From: Ampelocalamus luodianensis
Lineage: Eukaryota; Streptophyta; Magnoliopsida; Poales; Poaceae
Assembly (NCBI GenBank): GCA_036346255.1
Contig: CM070625.1
Location: forward strand, 19,863,488-19,927,487
DNA: 64,000 nucleotides
Direction of reading: 5' to 3'
In this document: piece after piece, positions 21,033 to 34,347 of the stretch
How the letters are laid out: the number at the start of each line of letters is the position of its first letter
Position numbering within the stretch: position 1 is the first letter of the stretch
The notes under the pieces: model-generated
Told to the model about the DNA's origin: nothing
Seen by the model: only the letters and a program-made list of their open reading frames with translations
The model's database searches: none
Program-made: the position numbers and the translations under genes

Positions 21033-24000
21033 ATGGCGAGCCACGGCGCCGCGGCGGCCGCTGGATCCGACGCCGTGCCCGCCGAGGTACGTGATGTGAC
21101 TCGCCTGGTGATTTTTTGTGGAAAATTTGGCCGCTGGTTTGGTTCCAGCTAAGCCCGTGGATTGGGATGCTTTTTTTTTTGTTCCGAGTATTGTTTAATT
21201 AGGAGGTATAACGTTTTTTCAAATCTCTGCTAGTTACTGTAGGGGTAGGAGATTTAGCTTTGTTATGGTAGGCTATGCAATTTATTGTAGCTGGGGGTTA
21301 GATGTTTATAAGATATACTTCAGCTAAGTTGATGATGTGATTGGTTAGGAAAATTTTTAGCCAATTAACAAATTCACGCAAGGTGGCTTTGTTGCGTTCT
21401 GTGCCAAAATTTCTCTACCTGAAGTGTGATAAAATCCGAAGGCCTTGCTGTAGTATAGTGGTTAGAACTATGTGGTATCGCTGAATCTTATGAAATTCTA
21501 TTCGCACAAATCATTCTAGTGTTAACGAATTTTACCAATGCAGACCTAAAGCATTTTCTATGAGAATGACCCTTTTGTTTGTGGTTGTCCTTTTAGATTA
21601 AATCTGCACTGAGGATGAACCTTTTGTTTGTGGTTGTGCTACTTCATGATGATGATGATGATGATGATAATTTTGTCAGTATCTAAATGATGATGATAAT
21701 TTTATTTGCTAATGGCAGGTCAGCGGTGCGGGGCAGACAAACCCGTCTCCTTATCCGCCTTTAGCTTCCGGACATCATTCATGGTCCTCTTCAACTGGGG
21801 CGGCAACAGTTTCGTGGAACTATCCAGTGGACAATCAAAGTCAAGATGCAGTTTACTATGACCCACAAAGGGATGTATCGGTTTCAGGAGGTAATCAAAA
21901 TGTGGCAAGCAGTGTGCCTCATATTGTTCAGACGACTATTGGCACAGAAAATGCAACTCATTCTCATGTGCCTTACTCAAGTTCACTTCAACATGGCTAC
22001 AATCCTGCAGAATATGCAAACTATTATTATAACTACCCACAAACTACAAATGATTCTTCTGTCCAGCAAGGAGGAGCAAATCAACATTCAGGTGCAGCTT
22101 ACCAGACTCTTACTTCATTTCAGAATTCAGGGTCTTACGTTGGTCCTACAAGTAACACATATTACAATGCTGGTGGTCATCAGACTGCGCCAGGATATGG
22201 AACCAGCAGCTACTATTATCAGAACAACGCATGGAATGGTGGAAGCTCAGGAAATAATTATGCTCAGTCACACCAGAACTACTCATCATCTGATACCAAC
22301 GCAGTCCAGAGTTCCAGTTCAGTGCCTGGCAATTCTTTGTCATATCAGCAGCAGTACAACCAGTGGCTATACTACTACAATCACCCTGTGCCAAGTGCTG
22401 CTGGCAATCCAGTTACTGGGAACAGTAACACAGATAACAGAGATGTTAGTACCACTTCTGGTTACTTCTATCCTAGTATCCAACCACCTCCACCGGGCAC
22501 TACAACATGGAAAAGTAATTCGAGTGCTTCTGTTGCGCCTCCTATGCAGGTATATTGCCTCCTTTCACAGTAAATTGTTACCCCCTGTACATAGCTTTCT
22601 CCATCAGACCCTGAACAACAATTTCTCATATGTTTTAGGCTGTCTGGCTATGTTTGTTATTCTGGACAATGATTTCTCATATTTTTATCATCATATGATG
22701 GTTGATGGTTACTTATTTTGTTGTATGTGTTGCATGCATGTTTTACCTTATCAGCTTATCTCATATTCAACTTCTTCATCCTCTTTTCCGTGCATTTCGG
22801 TGCATCCATTCTATTTAAGATGAGCATCCTGGACTACAGGCATGCCCTTTTTGATATGGCATTTTAGAATCCATAATAATTGTTCTCATAGTTTATGTAT
22901 GAACAACCATGAATATTAATTGAAGTGGAAGATTTTCTGAAACAAAAATAAGATGGTTATGATGTGTTGGCTCTTTTGGACCTTCCGGTATCAAGCTGGC
23001 ATAAGATGTTACATGACCATTCTGTCTGTCGTAAGATATCAAGTGGTCTTTTGAATTTTCTATGTAGTTGATTCATGTAGCTATTGCTTTCAAATTGATG
23101 GCATGGTTGCTAGTTGTTACTTTTGATTTTATTTGTACATTAATCTTTTATATTTTCTGAAACATGAAATGATGATATTTATTTTAGAAATAAGAAATCA
23201 ATGGAGCTATTCTATTGGAACTTTTGCGATGCTCCCTTTGATTTTTTAATATTATCATGCACCCTTCGTTTGGAGGGTTTTGTTGCCTGTAAGTCTTGAA
23301 CTGTTCCTCCCTTTCTGTCTAGTATGGCATGTAAAAATTTCTTATGTGCACTGTAGCATGTTGTTCGCATATTTTCAAAGAGAGAAGCACTTACCATCTA
23401 AATTTCACCACTCTACAGGCTCCAGGCGTTACAGAAGCTCAAAATCAATACGTCAACCAGGCACAAAGCATTTCAGGGTTGCAAAACCAGTATGTTAACC
23501 AGGCACCAGGTGTCCCAATGCCTCAAAACCATTATGTCAACCAGGCACCAGCATTCCCACAGAACACCATGAATTTGATTCATGTACCACTAAACAACCA
23601 TGAAGATCAACAGAAGACTGTAGGTTCAAAAGGTCTAAGCTCAGATATTTCCTCAATCAACCGTGTTTCTGAAAATTTCTGCCAAATTTGCAGGGTTCTG
23701 TGACAACAGATACTTCCAGCGAAAACAATATACAGATTCCAACCAATCCTCGAATTGCTCCAGGTTTCTCTATGGTAATACCAAAGAGTGAGAAAAAAAA
23801 ATTAGGTGCTGATTTGGCAAAGAAACCTGCCTATGTTAGCGTTTCCTTGCCGAAGAATAATGCCAAAGCAGCTCAACTTGGTCCTGCCACTGTAATGTTC
23901 TACTCCCCTTTTCTTTTTTTTTCTTCATATTTGAGTATTTGACACCCTATATGCTCAGGGCTTTGTTCTTTCAATCACAAGGGAAACACAATTATCTGGA

Positions 24001-27000
24001 AAGTTATTGGCATATAAACTCTTAAAGTACATCTTGATTGGCTAGTTCCAATTGTCGGGATTGAATTTTTTCAGTGTCTATGGGAGTGCATGTCTTATGT
24101 TTAGTTTTGGAAATTAGGATAACAACAAAAATGCTACCATGTTTTATGTTTATAACTTCACAGTCAAGGCAGGTGACATCTTCTGGTACTTGCATATTCA
24201 CCATCCATTTTTCTTCTCATGTTTAGAGATCACTCCCCTTTTCACTCTGTAATTATGCTAAGAGGAATTTGAGCTGTTGCAAGGATGATGCCCAACGGGC
24301 TGCCTGCCAAAGTATAATAGACGAGGTAAATATTATTTTTTATTTTTTGCTTTTTGTTCGTTGCAAGCATTTTCTTGTAAAAAAAGTTGCCATCATTTTA
24401 TTGTTGTCAGTCATATGAATGCCTCATAAGGCCATGACAGAGTTGAAGTCATGTCCAGCATATATTAGTGGACATGTGGTTAATGAAACAGGCTTGTTTC
24501 AATGACTACGAATGCTGTCATTCATGGGCAAATGAATGATCTCAATTTTCTAGTTTAAGTCGCTTCAGTTATTGGGCCACCGATCGATGCCTGTGCTTTA
24601 TTTATTTATTTTTCATTTTGTTGATTTTATTTGGTTCTGCTACATCAATTTTGAATGGTTTAAACTGATTGATCGACCCTGTAATCTCAGTTTCTTGTTA
24701 TCCTTCCTTTTTGTATAATTTCAGATAAAAAACAAAGCTACTGCTGATGGAACCCTTCTTACTAAGAATTGGGACACTGAGCCGCTCTTTCCTTTGCCAG
24801 AAACTGTCGAGACAAGGTGTTTGAGAACTTTTGGCTAATGCAATTGTGTAGTCTGTTGTTTTGGAGTTTTGGACTTTTGGTACTATACTGCTCTGCATAA
24901 TGAATGAAATTTTCATATCACACATTTTCAACAGTAGCATCTTTTGATTAATTTGTATCATATGGCGCTGACACCTTAAAAAATGCTCCAATCTAAGCAA
25001 ATCCCACAATATTTCATTTATTTGTAATAACAGTAAGATGACTTCAAATTTATACAATTGGATGGGCTTACACATTTCTAACACTGATAATTCTTACGGG
25101 AACTATACAATGGAAGTATCATTTAATTATCAATTATAAAAACTGAACCACTTTTCTGATTAGTGATTACTAAGCATAATACAGTATAATAATCCTAACG
25201 GAATAAAAGAGAAGATAAAGATGCTGTATTGCATATTCAATGAGATTATCGGGAAATCAGTTCCTTAAGTGCTGAAAGGTTCACTAACATGCTTAAGTAA
25301 TTGGCTGCATTATTCTGTTGCTCAATGAAAGGTGATCCATCTAATTTGCTGCAAACATTATACTGTCCATTAATTGACACAAATTTATGTTGTAGACTTG
25401 TAATTAGGATTTCTTCGTTTTACTCAAGAAATTAGGAGTCCTCGCTGTTTCTGTGCTTTGCAGAACCGTATAATTCTGAATTTTATTTTCTTATCTGTTT
25501 TTCCGTACAGCGGTGCAAACAATTCAACCCCCTTCTTGTCAACAGCTACCCCTAGGAGACGTCTGAAAAGTAGGTGGGAGCCTGTTGTGGAGGAAAAGGT
25601 TACTGATAAGGCGGAACCAATAGCGAAAGAATTGGTGAATAGTAACACCCACCGTAATTTGGAAGCCAAAAATAGAATGGTAAGAACTGACTTGTTGCTG
25701 TTGTAAAAATCTTGTTATCAAGTAGTCAACATACAAGAGGAATGGACTTCCGTATTGTTATTTCAGGCCTTTCACCTCGAAACTGTCCATATCTATGTAT
25801 GCATTGTCCCATGCCTGTATTTATGCTCTTCCAAGCTCTTTCTTTGAAATATTTAGCTAAATGATATGCAGGGTAACAGTTGGGATTTCGGGAAGTTTCT
25901 CCAGTCTCGTCAAACACCTTTAAGCAAAGTCAGTCAGAGGCCTGCCAAGAAGCGAAAGATCGGTGGTTATTCAAGTCTAATGCAAAATGGAAACACTTCA
26001 AGTGATAGTGATAAGGAGCAGGATCTAACCAAATATTATGCCAATGCAACCGCTTTAGCAAATTCACCAGAGGAAAAGAAACGTAGGGAACATAGATCTA
26101 AGCGTTTCGAGAAGAGTCAGGATTCATCATCAAAATCAAGGAATTCTGCAGGATATAAAGATGCAATGGCTAATGTACACACGAGAAGAGCTATTTCAGC
26201 TCTTCTTACTAGAAGTTATGAAGATGGCACTAGCTTGGCTGTGGAAGATATGGATTGGGATGCGCTGACAGTCAAGGGAACATGCCAGGAAATTGAGAAA
26301 CGATATCTACGCCTTACATCAGCACCTGATCCTGCCACAGTAATACACTCACCAATTGTCTTGCTGAACTCTAAATTGAAGCAACCCTGTTATCTCTAGC
26401 TGCTAGTCGATCCTTTCTACTGTTTGCCTTATTTCTCTGAATATGTCCTGTGCAGGTAAGACCAGAACATGTCTTGGAGAAGGCCCTTTCCATGGTTGAA
26501 ACATCTCAAAGGAATTATCTTTACAAGTGTGATCAACTGAAATCTATTCGCCAAGATCTTACAGTTCAGAGAATCCAGAATGAACTCACCGTCAAGGTAG
26601 TCTTATAATTCTTCATAGCATTCTATTGTGCCTGCCACAGTGTATTAGCAACCAGAGAAGTGCACAATGCTTATTTAGTTACTACTGTCAAGATATCGTA
26701 CTAGATATGTTAGTTAGTTATACCTTTCCTGTAATTGACCAGAAGAAATTATTTGTTAATGTTGTGCACTAGGACATCAGTTTGGCAATGTAGAATGCTT
26801 TGTAACCTTGATGTTTCTTATTTCAGGTTTACGAAACTCATGCACGTTTAGCAATGCAAGCTGGTGATTTACCTGAATATAACCAGGTATACTTATTCTA
26901 TTTGATTCTCTTGAAATATAAAATAATTGTACATATGTTCTATTTGCTAGCCATAGTTTTGCAACTTCATATAGTGTTAAATAAAAGGTATAGAGAAGAT

Positions 27001-28552
27001 AAAGGCCCAATAAGTTTTTGCTTTTTTTATCGGTAGATTGCCACTGGCAATCCCAAGTTCAGTTACACTTACTAGTTACCAGGTTGGGCCGTTGGGGATA
27101 ATTATTGCTTTACTGGTACTGCTACTGATTCAGGAATGTTGATTGGCATTGAAACTTGTTACTGTGGTTTTCTAAAATTTATATTTGTAATATTAGTGCA
27201 AATATCAAATCCTGAAACCTATTCAACTGTTGCATGGGTGTCATAGTTCTAACTATTTCTGCACACAACAACTCTTGCAGTGCCAGTCACAACTGAAGAG
27301 TCTATATGCAGAGGGAATCAAGGGTTGTTATTTCGAATTCTCTGCATACAATTTGCTCTGTGTCATGCTACACTCTAATAATAAACGAGACTTGCTGTCA
27401 TCAATGGCAAGGTATTGTGGTGTAAATTGTAGCATATTGAAACATATTTTTATTTTTTACTTGGACCACATTTGATATATTCATTATTTCCAGCTTATCA
27501 AAAGAAGCCAAACAGGACAGAGCTGTTAGGCATACCCTTGCAGTTCATTCTGCTGTTTCATCTGGCAATTATGTCCTATTTTTCAAACTATACAAGCAGG
27601 CGCCCAACTTGAACTCTTGCCTCATGGGTAAAGGGCAATCTACCATCTTCTGTGTCGATTCAATGTACTTCTGTTTTCATAAGAAGTTTTAATGTCTGTA
27701 GCCCTCCTCTTTAACAGATCTATATGTGGAGCGGATGCGCTTCGAGGCTATAAAATGCATGTCTAGATCATATCGCCCAACTGTACCTATGGGATATATT
27801 GCACGAATTTTGGGATTCTCAAGAATTGATAGTGAAGGTTGTATAATCAATGGAGACGATGGATCAGAAGAATGCGAAATATGGTTAAAAGCGCATGGTG
27901 CTATTCTTTCATTAGGCAACAGTGGAGAATTACAGATAGACACAAAGGTACTAATAATCTCTCACTGGACAGTATAATAATCACATCAGTGCAATTGCAT
28001 AAATATAAACGGGTGGTCTATTTTTGGGCTTATTCAGTAAGTCGAATCCCATTCAGCTTACTCTGGTGGGAGAGGCTTATAGATTTTAAGTTGAAGCCCC
28101 CAACTAAGATGGTTTAGTGGAGGATCTTCAGCTAGGTTAAATAAACCCATGTGTTCCCGAGTTGACTTAATTCTACACTTCACAGCTCCAATTGAAGATC
28201 TGCATGATTTGGATTATGCAAACATGCAAACTCAGATTCCTGTCTTGTCAAAGTGTGCAGGGATGATTTAACAAGTCGAATACCATCCCAGTTAAATACT
28301 TGACATTGTTTTGCTGAAATGTGCTATTACCCTGTCTAGTGGATAACAATACACGTTTTAGCAAATGAACTAGCTCTGTTGTCTCAACCTTTGAATTTAG
28401 TATACTTCTATATTCTAACCTGGCAAGATTCTGCATTACCCTACACTGCTTTACAGGCTTCTTCTACCACACTTTACATGCCGGAGCCAGAGAATGCCGT
28501 TGCACACGGCGACACATCACTTGCAGTTAATGACTTCTTGGCGCGAACGTAG
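21033..28552 (+). CDS. SAC3A: SAC3/GANP family protein A (mRNA export, TREX-2-type)
   Basis: Fourteen exons: 21033-21086, 21719-22549, 23419-23619, 23694-23891, 24227-24325, 24725-24816, 25511-25679, 25872-26339, 26456-26596, 26827-26886, 27281-27411, 27494-27627, 27718-27947 and 28457-28552. They give 967 residues with consistent phases. The first 400 residues are low-complexity, rich in Tyr, Gln, Ser, Asn and Pro, with short QNQYVNQAP-type repeats at about 300-330. Residues 440-490 carry the CKDDAQRAACQ and TADGTLLTKNWDTEPLF blocks. Residues 555-565 contain a basic RPAKKRKIGG stretch, a possible nuclear signal. The SAC3/GANP domain runs from DWDALTVKGTCQEIEKRY (about 680) to about 936. Family members link transcription to mRNA export at the nuclear pore; the human counterpart is LENG8. 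The end SLAVNDFLART is typical. Confidence 0.95.
21647..21700. repeat. GAT microsatellite in SAC3A intron 1
   Basis: A run of gatgat units at about 21647-21668, with a second short run at 21688-21697, just upstream of the acceptor for exon 2. Confidence 0.7.
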
Positions 28553-29364
28553 TGAAAGATTGTAGACACACTTCGGTATGTCGGTGGAGCTGTGGATGTA
28601 TTGCACGTGCACATCTTCAGTAGAAAATGCAATTTTACGTGCAACAGGAGCATGAAATGGATCATCGCAACGGTAGAATGCATCTGTGGCTAGGAAGTCG
28701 GAACAAGGATGGAGTGCCCAACTGGACTCTGGCGTTTGCACTTGATGCAGTTGCACTCTAATGAGCTTCTACGAAAAAGGCCAGTTCTGGAACTGCATGA
28801 GCCAACACGAGGTACCCGCAGATCAAAGCTACGTTTTTCTGTGGCGTTGTGTTTTACAGCGTTGCCTCCCCAGGCCTCAAGTGTAGAAAGCGTTGAGCAA
28901 CAGCACATTCTGGCAGCCGTTATGTTTGTGTAGTGTAAACTAAATTTTGAGTGACTCCGGTACATGTGTCTGTATCATGCACTTTATATACACGTTTCCC
29001 CCCATCCTCCATTCATCCTACAAGTGGGAATTGTGAGGAGTGGAAAAAATGTCGGGAGGAAAAAGTTGAAACTATCTGTAGATAAAAACTGCTTGTACCA
29101 TAGACCTGTAACTTTTTTGCAAAACTTTTTTTTAAAAAATGAAGAATACAGTTTGCTAGTAAATGCTGATGAAATTCCGTACATACTGTAACCTCCTTAC
29201 CAAATAGCAGTCTGCTGTCGCCATTGGATAGAAATGACAGCAATGCTAGTTGCCCCTGGACTGGTTTCCCGTGGAGCCAGCCTACGATGTGCACGCGAAC
29301 GGCTGTGCCGACGGCGCGGCATGTAGCCCGCTAAGGGTGCATACATTGGTGGAGTTTTGGACTG
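28553..29364. other. SAC3A 3' untranslated region and spacer
   Basis: Sequence after the SAC3A stop codon with no domain-bearing frame. The first few hundred bases are probably the 3' untranslated region. No poly(A) signal could be placed with confidence. Confidence 0.45.
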
Positions 29365-31690
29365 ACACGACAGCGGTAATAGCAATTTTAGCCTCTTCTC
29401 GATGTTAATGTCAAAAATAGCACTGAGCTACCGGTAGTCGATACGTAGCCAAGTCTGGTCCCTGGGCTCAATCTCCACTGTAACCTAGGGGGCCGGGCTA
29501 CCTCAGAGCGTCACATGTGAAATCCGGTCCTTAAGAGCACAAATCAGGCCAAGTCTGGCTCTAAGGGCATGACAGAGGACAATGTCATGCCTTGGAGGCA
29601 CAGAGGGGGTTTTGCAGGGCAAATGATTGGTGTGGGTGAGATTAAAAAATATATTTGACACTATTTAAAACACTATTTAATAGTATTTAAAACAATATTT
29701 AACACTTTAAAATTTTTTGATTTTTTTCTTTTTTTTACCTCGCACTCGCAACTTTAAATATATTATCACATGTACTAGAAAAAAATCGCAAATCTTTTCA
29801 CATGAAATCAGGGTATAGCACAACATAATCTCCTTGAGACAGCAACGATTCGCCTCACAAGACGGCGGCAGCGGGCAGTAGTACATTATCACGGGCCACG
29901 GCGGCGAGGTGCATGTGCACCATGCTTGACATTATTTAATACAATGAAAAATTCAATCGAAAGCACTTTTTTCTTTTTTTTCTGCCTAGTAGCTTCAAAG
30001 GTATTATGACATATACCAAAAAAATTCATAATTTTTTTCACATGAAATCACAGCGCAACATAGCACACGCGGCTTCAAACTTGGGTATCTACCGTCGCCA
30101 TCGCAACCCTTCACTGCCCTCGGTGGCTCGGTGAGTCGCCACCCTTCGCTGCTCTCGATAGCTCGGTGAGTCGATGGACGATGCATGCGAAACACTATTT
30201 GATGAGGCGGTGATGGCGGACAGTAGTACATTGTCACCGGTCGTGGCAGCGAGCAATAGTACACCGTCACCGGCCGTGGCAGCGGGGGTGCATGTGCACT
30301 CATGCTTGGTACATATGATAATACATAGAAAATCAGGCATAAAATGAAAGCGCGTGTTGAATTTGGTGCATTCTTTGTTAATTTGAAAATCAGGTGTAAG
30401 ACATAGAAAATGAGACATGCTTGGTGTTGGATTTGGTACATTCTTAGTTAATTTATCGGTTTAATGTGGATGATATTTTTTAATGTTGAACTATACCACA
30501 AGGTAGATAAGCATATCTATGAACTAACTAAGAGAAATGTTTGGCATTTAGATCATATAATACTGTAACCATACCTTTCGACTCGTGTGCGAATATACAA
30601 GAGCAGAGGCGGAGCCAGGAATCCGACATAGGGGGGCGGCACAAATAACAAGCAAAATAGAACCAAGTTTGATTCACCGATCTCATAGTTATAACCATAC
30701 ATATCAAGGCAATAATGCTATGCAAAATACGAATAAGATTACATCTCAGATTAATTTAAACTTAGATCTACGACTACAAGACGATCATATTCATTAATGA
30801 TATCATCATTACTAATCTTTTAGCCATTGCCTTCTCAATATAAATTACCAAACAATCTCGTGCAAATCCATCTCCCATTGTAGTTCAAGACGCGTCTTCA
30901 TAACCTTCATTCTGAAAAGATTCTCTCGGCGATTGCGGTTGATATTGGAAGAGTTAAAACCAGGTCTTAACAACTTTGTCATCACTCCGCCCCTAATCTC
31001 AGTATTAGCGGTCATTGGGAGGCCAGCCCCCACCCCTCCCCTCCTCCGCCTGCACAAGAGTGAGACCGCGACAACGCGCGAGCAAGTAGGTGACAACCTA
31101 ACCCTAACAGCTAAGGCACCAGGCTACCACCGTCCTTCAACTTGGTGAGCCAACGAGGGCAGCGAATGGTGGCGATGGCGAAGATTGACACCCATGTTTG
31201 AAGCTGTGTGTGCTGTGTTGCGCTGTGATTTAATCTGAAAAATTTTGTAGATTTTTTTCTAGTACATGTGATAATGCATTTGAAGCTACGAGTGCGAGGT
31301 AAAAAAAAGAAGAGAAAAATTCAAAGGAAAAATATTTTTAAAATGTTAAATAGTATTTCAAATAGTGTCAATTTTTTTTAATCTATTTTTAACCTCATCC
31401 GCGCCAATCCTTTGCTGTGCCTCCAGATGCCTCCAGGGCACTGCATTGCCTCTCTTGTGCCCCTGGGGGCCAGACTCGGCCTGGTCCGTGCCCTTTGGGG
31501 CTGAACTAGCCTGGCCCGTGTCTCAAGTGGAATTCACACGTGGCGCGGGGGAGGGGGGAGTTTGCCCCCCTGGGGCATGGTGGAGGTTGAGTTCGCCCCC
31601 CTAGGGACCAGACTTGGCTACGTGTTGGCTGCCGGCATTGACATCGAGAAAGGGCCAAAATTACTATTACCACCGTCAATAGTGTCATAT
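29365..31690. mobile_element. Large inverted-repeat element (about 2.3 kb) with long imperfect arms
   Basis: The left arm starts near gacagcggtaatagcaattt and runs through ACGTAGCCAAGTCTGGTCCC. The right arm shows the complement of the same blocks, from about 31200 to the ggtaatag complement near 31677. Arm similarity extends inward for several hundred bases, including the ttcacatgaaatcac and gcaacatagcaca blocks near 30040 and their complement near 31200. The left arm carries an internal duplication (29735-29950 against 29990-30300). No protein is encoded. A separate hAT-like element is nested at 30604-31052. Long inverted arms suggest a Mutator-like origin, but target duplications were not resolved. 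Confidence 0.6.
30604..31052. mobile_element. Nested hAT-like MITE with CAGAGGCGGAG ends (449 bp)
   Basis: Begins CAGAGGCGGAGCCAGG and ends CTCCTCCGCCTG, an imperfect inverted repeat of a kind common in grass genomes. Eight-base flanks tacaagag (30596-30603) and cacaagag (31053-31060) match at 7 of 8. It lies inside the larger inverted-repeat element, so it inserted later. Confidence 0.65.
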
Positions 31691-31713
31691 CAGGCAAAAG
31701 GTCTACATTGGTG

Positions 31714-32496
31714 CAGTGGCGGAACCATGAATTTGGGAGATCCGGGCAATTTTTAACTTAAAAAATACATAGATACAATGAAATTCAACATATTCAACAT
31801 AACTAATGATGTAAAATATGTTCAATTTCTCAAGTCTAACCGATAAAATTAACCAAACATAGAATTCAACGTTAACAACTAAGATTGGCTGATTGAGGTT
31901 TGCGGCTCCATACTTTCAAAGTTGAGATTAAGAGGCATACCAGTGCAGTGATGGAACTAGGAATTTAGGAGATCCGAGGCAAACTTTTAAGGTAAAAACA
32001 ACAAAGAAATTGAGAGGTATTTGAGGGGCAAACCTGGCTGGCCACTCGAAACCGCTGCTCGCTGGCGCATAGGCGCGCCCACGAATCGAGCCACGCCTCC
32101 TTAGCTTGTAGTGCACGCGCCTCACAGCCGGCAGCAGGACATTGCCACGCCGCACCACCGCTCGCTCACTCGGCCTCTTCGTATGAAGTCGCTTTCAGGT
32201 GGGAGGTGGCTGGGTTACGAGACCCGTGAGAGGGAGTTTGGGATTAAGGTTAATCAACCATGTGGGCTTTATGGGCTTTGGATTTTTGCAACAAGCCTAC
32301 TTCTCTGTAGTCCAGTCCGACACCCCTATGTCATATATGGCTAGCTCCATGACTGCATTGTCTTTCTCCTGAGCTCCTTCCATGGCGCCATGGTGGTCGC
32401 CGCTCAGAAGCCAAGGAAAACATTGAGGTACCTAGCGGTAGATCCTCCGACCCGAGGCAGTTGTCCCGACTCGCCCCTACGGTTGTTTCACCACTG
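31714..32496. mobile_element. hAT-like element or nested pair with CAGTGGCGGAACC ends
   Basis: Starts CAGTGGCGGAACC at 31714 and could end TTTCACCACTG at 32496. Flanks cattggtg and cactggcg agree at 6 of 8 bases. A second, similar start (CAGTGATGGAACTAGG) at 31944, followed by the same agatccg block, shows that two related elements or a partial duplication are present. There is no coding potential. Boundaries are tentative. Confidence 0.45.
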
Positions 32497-32953
32497 CACT
32501 GGCGGACGCTAGAGCACGTAGACCGACCGAGTCACCGAGCTGGTTTGAGGCTTCGCTGTGGGCGTCTCGGCTCGACGGTTTCACTTTCGCAGCCTTGTGG
32601 CTGTGAGCCGCGCGCGCGGGGCTATAGCGCTTGTGCCACAGTGGTGGTCGGGACGCACCGCTGCTGGTGCGCGTCCGAACGCGCGCCGGGCGATGGCGTG
32701 ATTAACGGCTCCCGGCTAGCCGAGCAGAGGTTGGCCAACGTTGGCAGTGGCCGTAGCCGGTAGCCGTGCATGCCCCCGGCAAACGTGCCTACCCCAGCAA
32801 ACTGCTGGCAAAACCAGCCGTGAACTGCCGCATCACTAGTGTGCAGTGCAGGACCCGAGCCCGATAGGCACAGGCAGAGCGTATCGGAGGCCATACGGGG
32901 CCATGCCCCCTGATTCATTAGTTGGCCATAGATATGTATGCTTCTAACTATAC

Positions 32954-33442
32954 TTATTAATTCCATTTCGGTACCGACCGAAATGACTGAAATATACTAT
33001 ATCGGCACCTAAATCGACACACCGTAGCATCAATCCCGTACCGACCTCAATACCGGTCATTCCACCATTCCGGTACCAATCAAAAATTCAAAATTGAAAT
33101 GGTCATTTCTTTGAATCAGCTCAGAAGGCCGAGTTCAATAATACTCCTATAGTAAGTGAAATTATGCTAAACTAAAATATATGGAATTATGAACTCATGT
33201 TGTATTATTTAATTACGTACAACCTTTGTATTTATGAAGTAATTGAACTATGTGTCATTTTTATTCTATGGTTATGTATTTGAAGTGAGAGTCCAAGTGA
33301 AATTATGTGTGCATATAACTACATATATATTTATAAATAAATATTATTATATTAAAATCCGAAACGGTACACCGGAATGAACCGATACCAGCGTATTCCA
33401 TACCAAGAGACAAACCAGAATGACCTCCAGAATGGAATCGAT
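32954..33442. mobile_element. Possible hAT-like element rich in GGTACC and CCGGAATG motifs
   Basis: The ends show a weak inverted match (TTATTAATTCCATT against ATCGATTCCATT from the other side). Flanks aactatac and aactattt agree at 6 of 8. Repeated cggtacc and ccattccgg motifs occur near both ends in opposite orientation, around an AT-rich centre. Family assignment is tentative. Confidence 0.35.
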
Positions 33443-33450
33443 AACTATTT

Positions 33451-34347
33451 CTAAGTCTATCCGCTCTTTGGACAATTAGTTAATTAACCTTCTTTATTCT
33501 AGGGCCATCGTTTCTGTTCCTCTCAAAGCTCTAGCACGTGAAATATGGTCTCCATTGTCTTACAATGGAACATCATGTTTGTTAGCCATTACCATTTTTC
33601 TTTCTTTCTTAATGAACTATCGGCCGGCCGGCAAAAGCAATCGCCATTGGCCACCCTCCGCCAGTCTCGCATGTTCGTACGGCGGTACCATCACCAATCT
33701 GTTTGTCCGGCATTTGTAGACCGCTTCCGTCACAGCGTTGAGTGTTCTTCAAGTCGCTACATGAATACTAGTGCAGTAGTTGGCGGTACTACTGTACTGC
33801 TAGTGTACTGTCACTACCTAGTTAGCAGTTACGTGAGCTTGATGCTAGCATGGAATCCGGAAGGAAATTCGCTGGGTGAGACCCTCCCCACAGCTTGATG
33901 ATGTGCCGTAGGCGAGGAGGGGCCTCAGCTGACGCCCTCCCCTCCCCTCTGAATTTATTTCTATGGAATCTGGCAATCAGCCGATAAGACGATACCGCCA
34001 AATATATATTAAAGGAATAATACTATCGAAAGGGCAGCTCGCGACAATAATACTATCAAGGAATTGAAAGATCCCGACCTGTGGTGTAAGTTGGTAACCA
34101 CTAACCACTCGCCTAATTGCCAGCACCCAACCTATGTTGCTACTTGCTAGCCCCTGATCAATCTCATAATAGTAGCCGGCAACAGTGATTTCGTGAAATG
34201 ACCATGAAACATCACGATGTGCTCTATTCCAGAAGTGCTAACTGATCTGCTACCCATTGTTCTGGTACACAAGAAGATGTATCCGGTGTACTCTATTGCC
34301 GTTCAAATTTCTGTTAAATTTAAACGTTCCATTCGTATACATACATT
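33451..34347. other. Intergenic spacer, no gene
   Basis: No supported coding or RNA gene. The frame at 33545-33898 shows no domain and no splice context. Confidence 0.45.

Noticed and set aside
21440..21475. tRNA-like A box (TAGTATAGTGG) in SAC3A intron 1
   Set aside because: No matching anticodon stem, B box or acceptor pairing follows, so it is at most a chance match or a tRNA-derived fragment.
21846..22823. 325-codon plus frame overlapping SAC3A exon 2
   Set aside because: Out-of-frame reading of the repetitive Tyr/Gln/Asn-rich exon, running into the intron.
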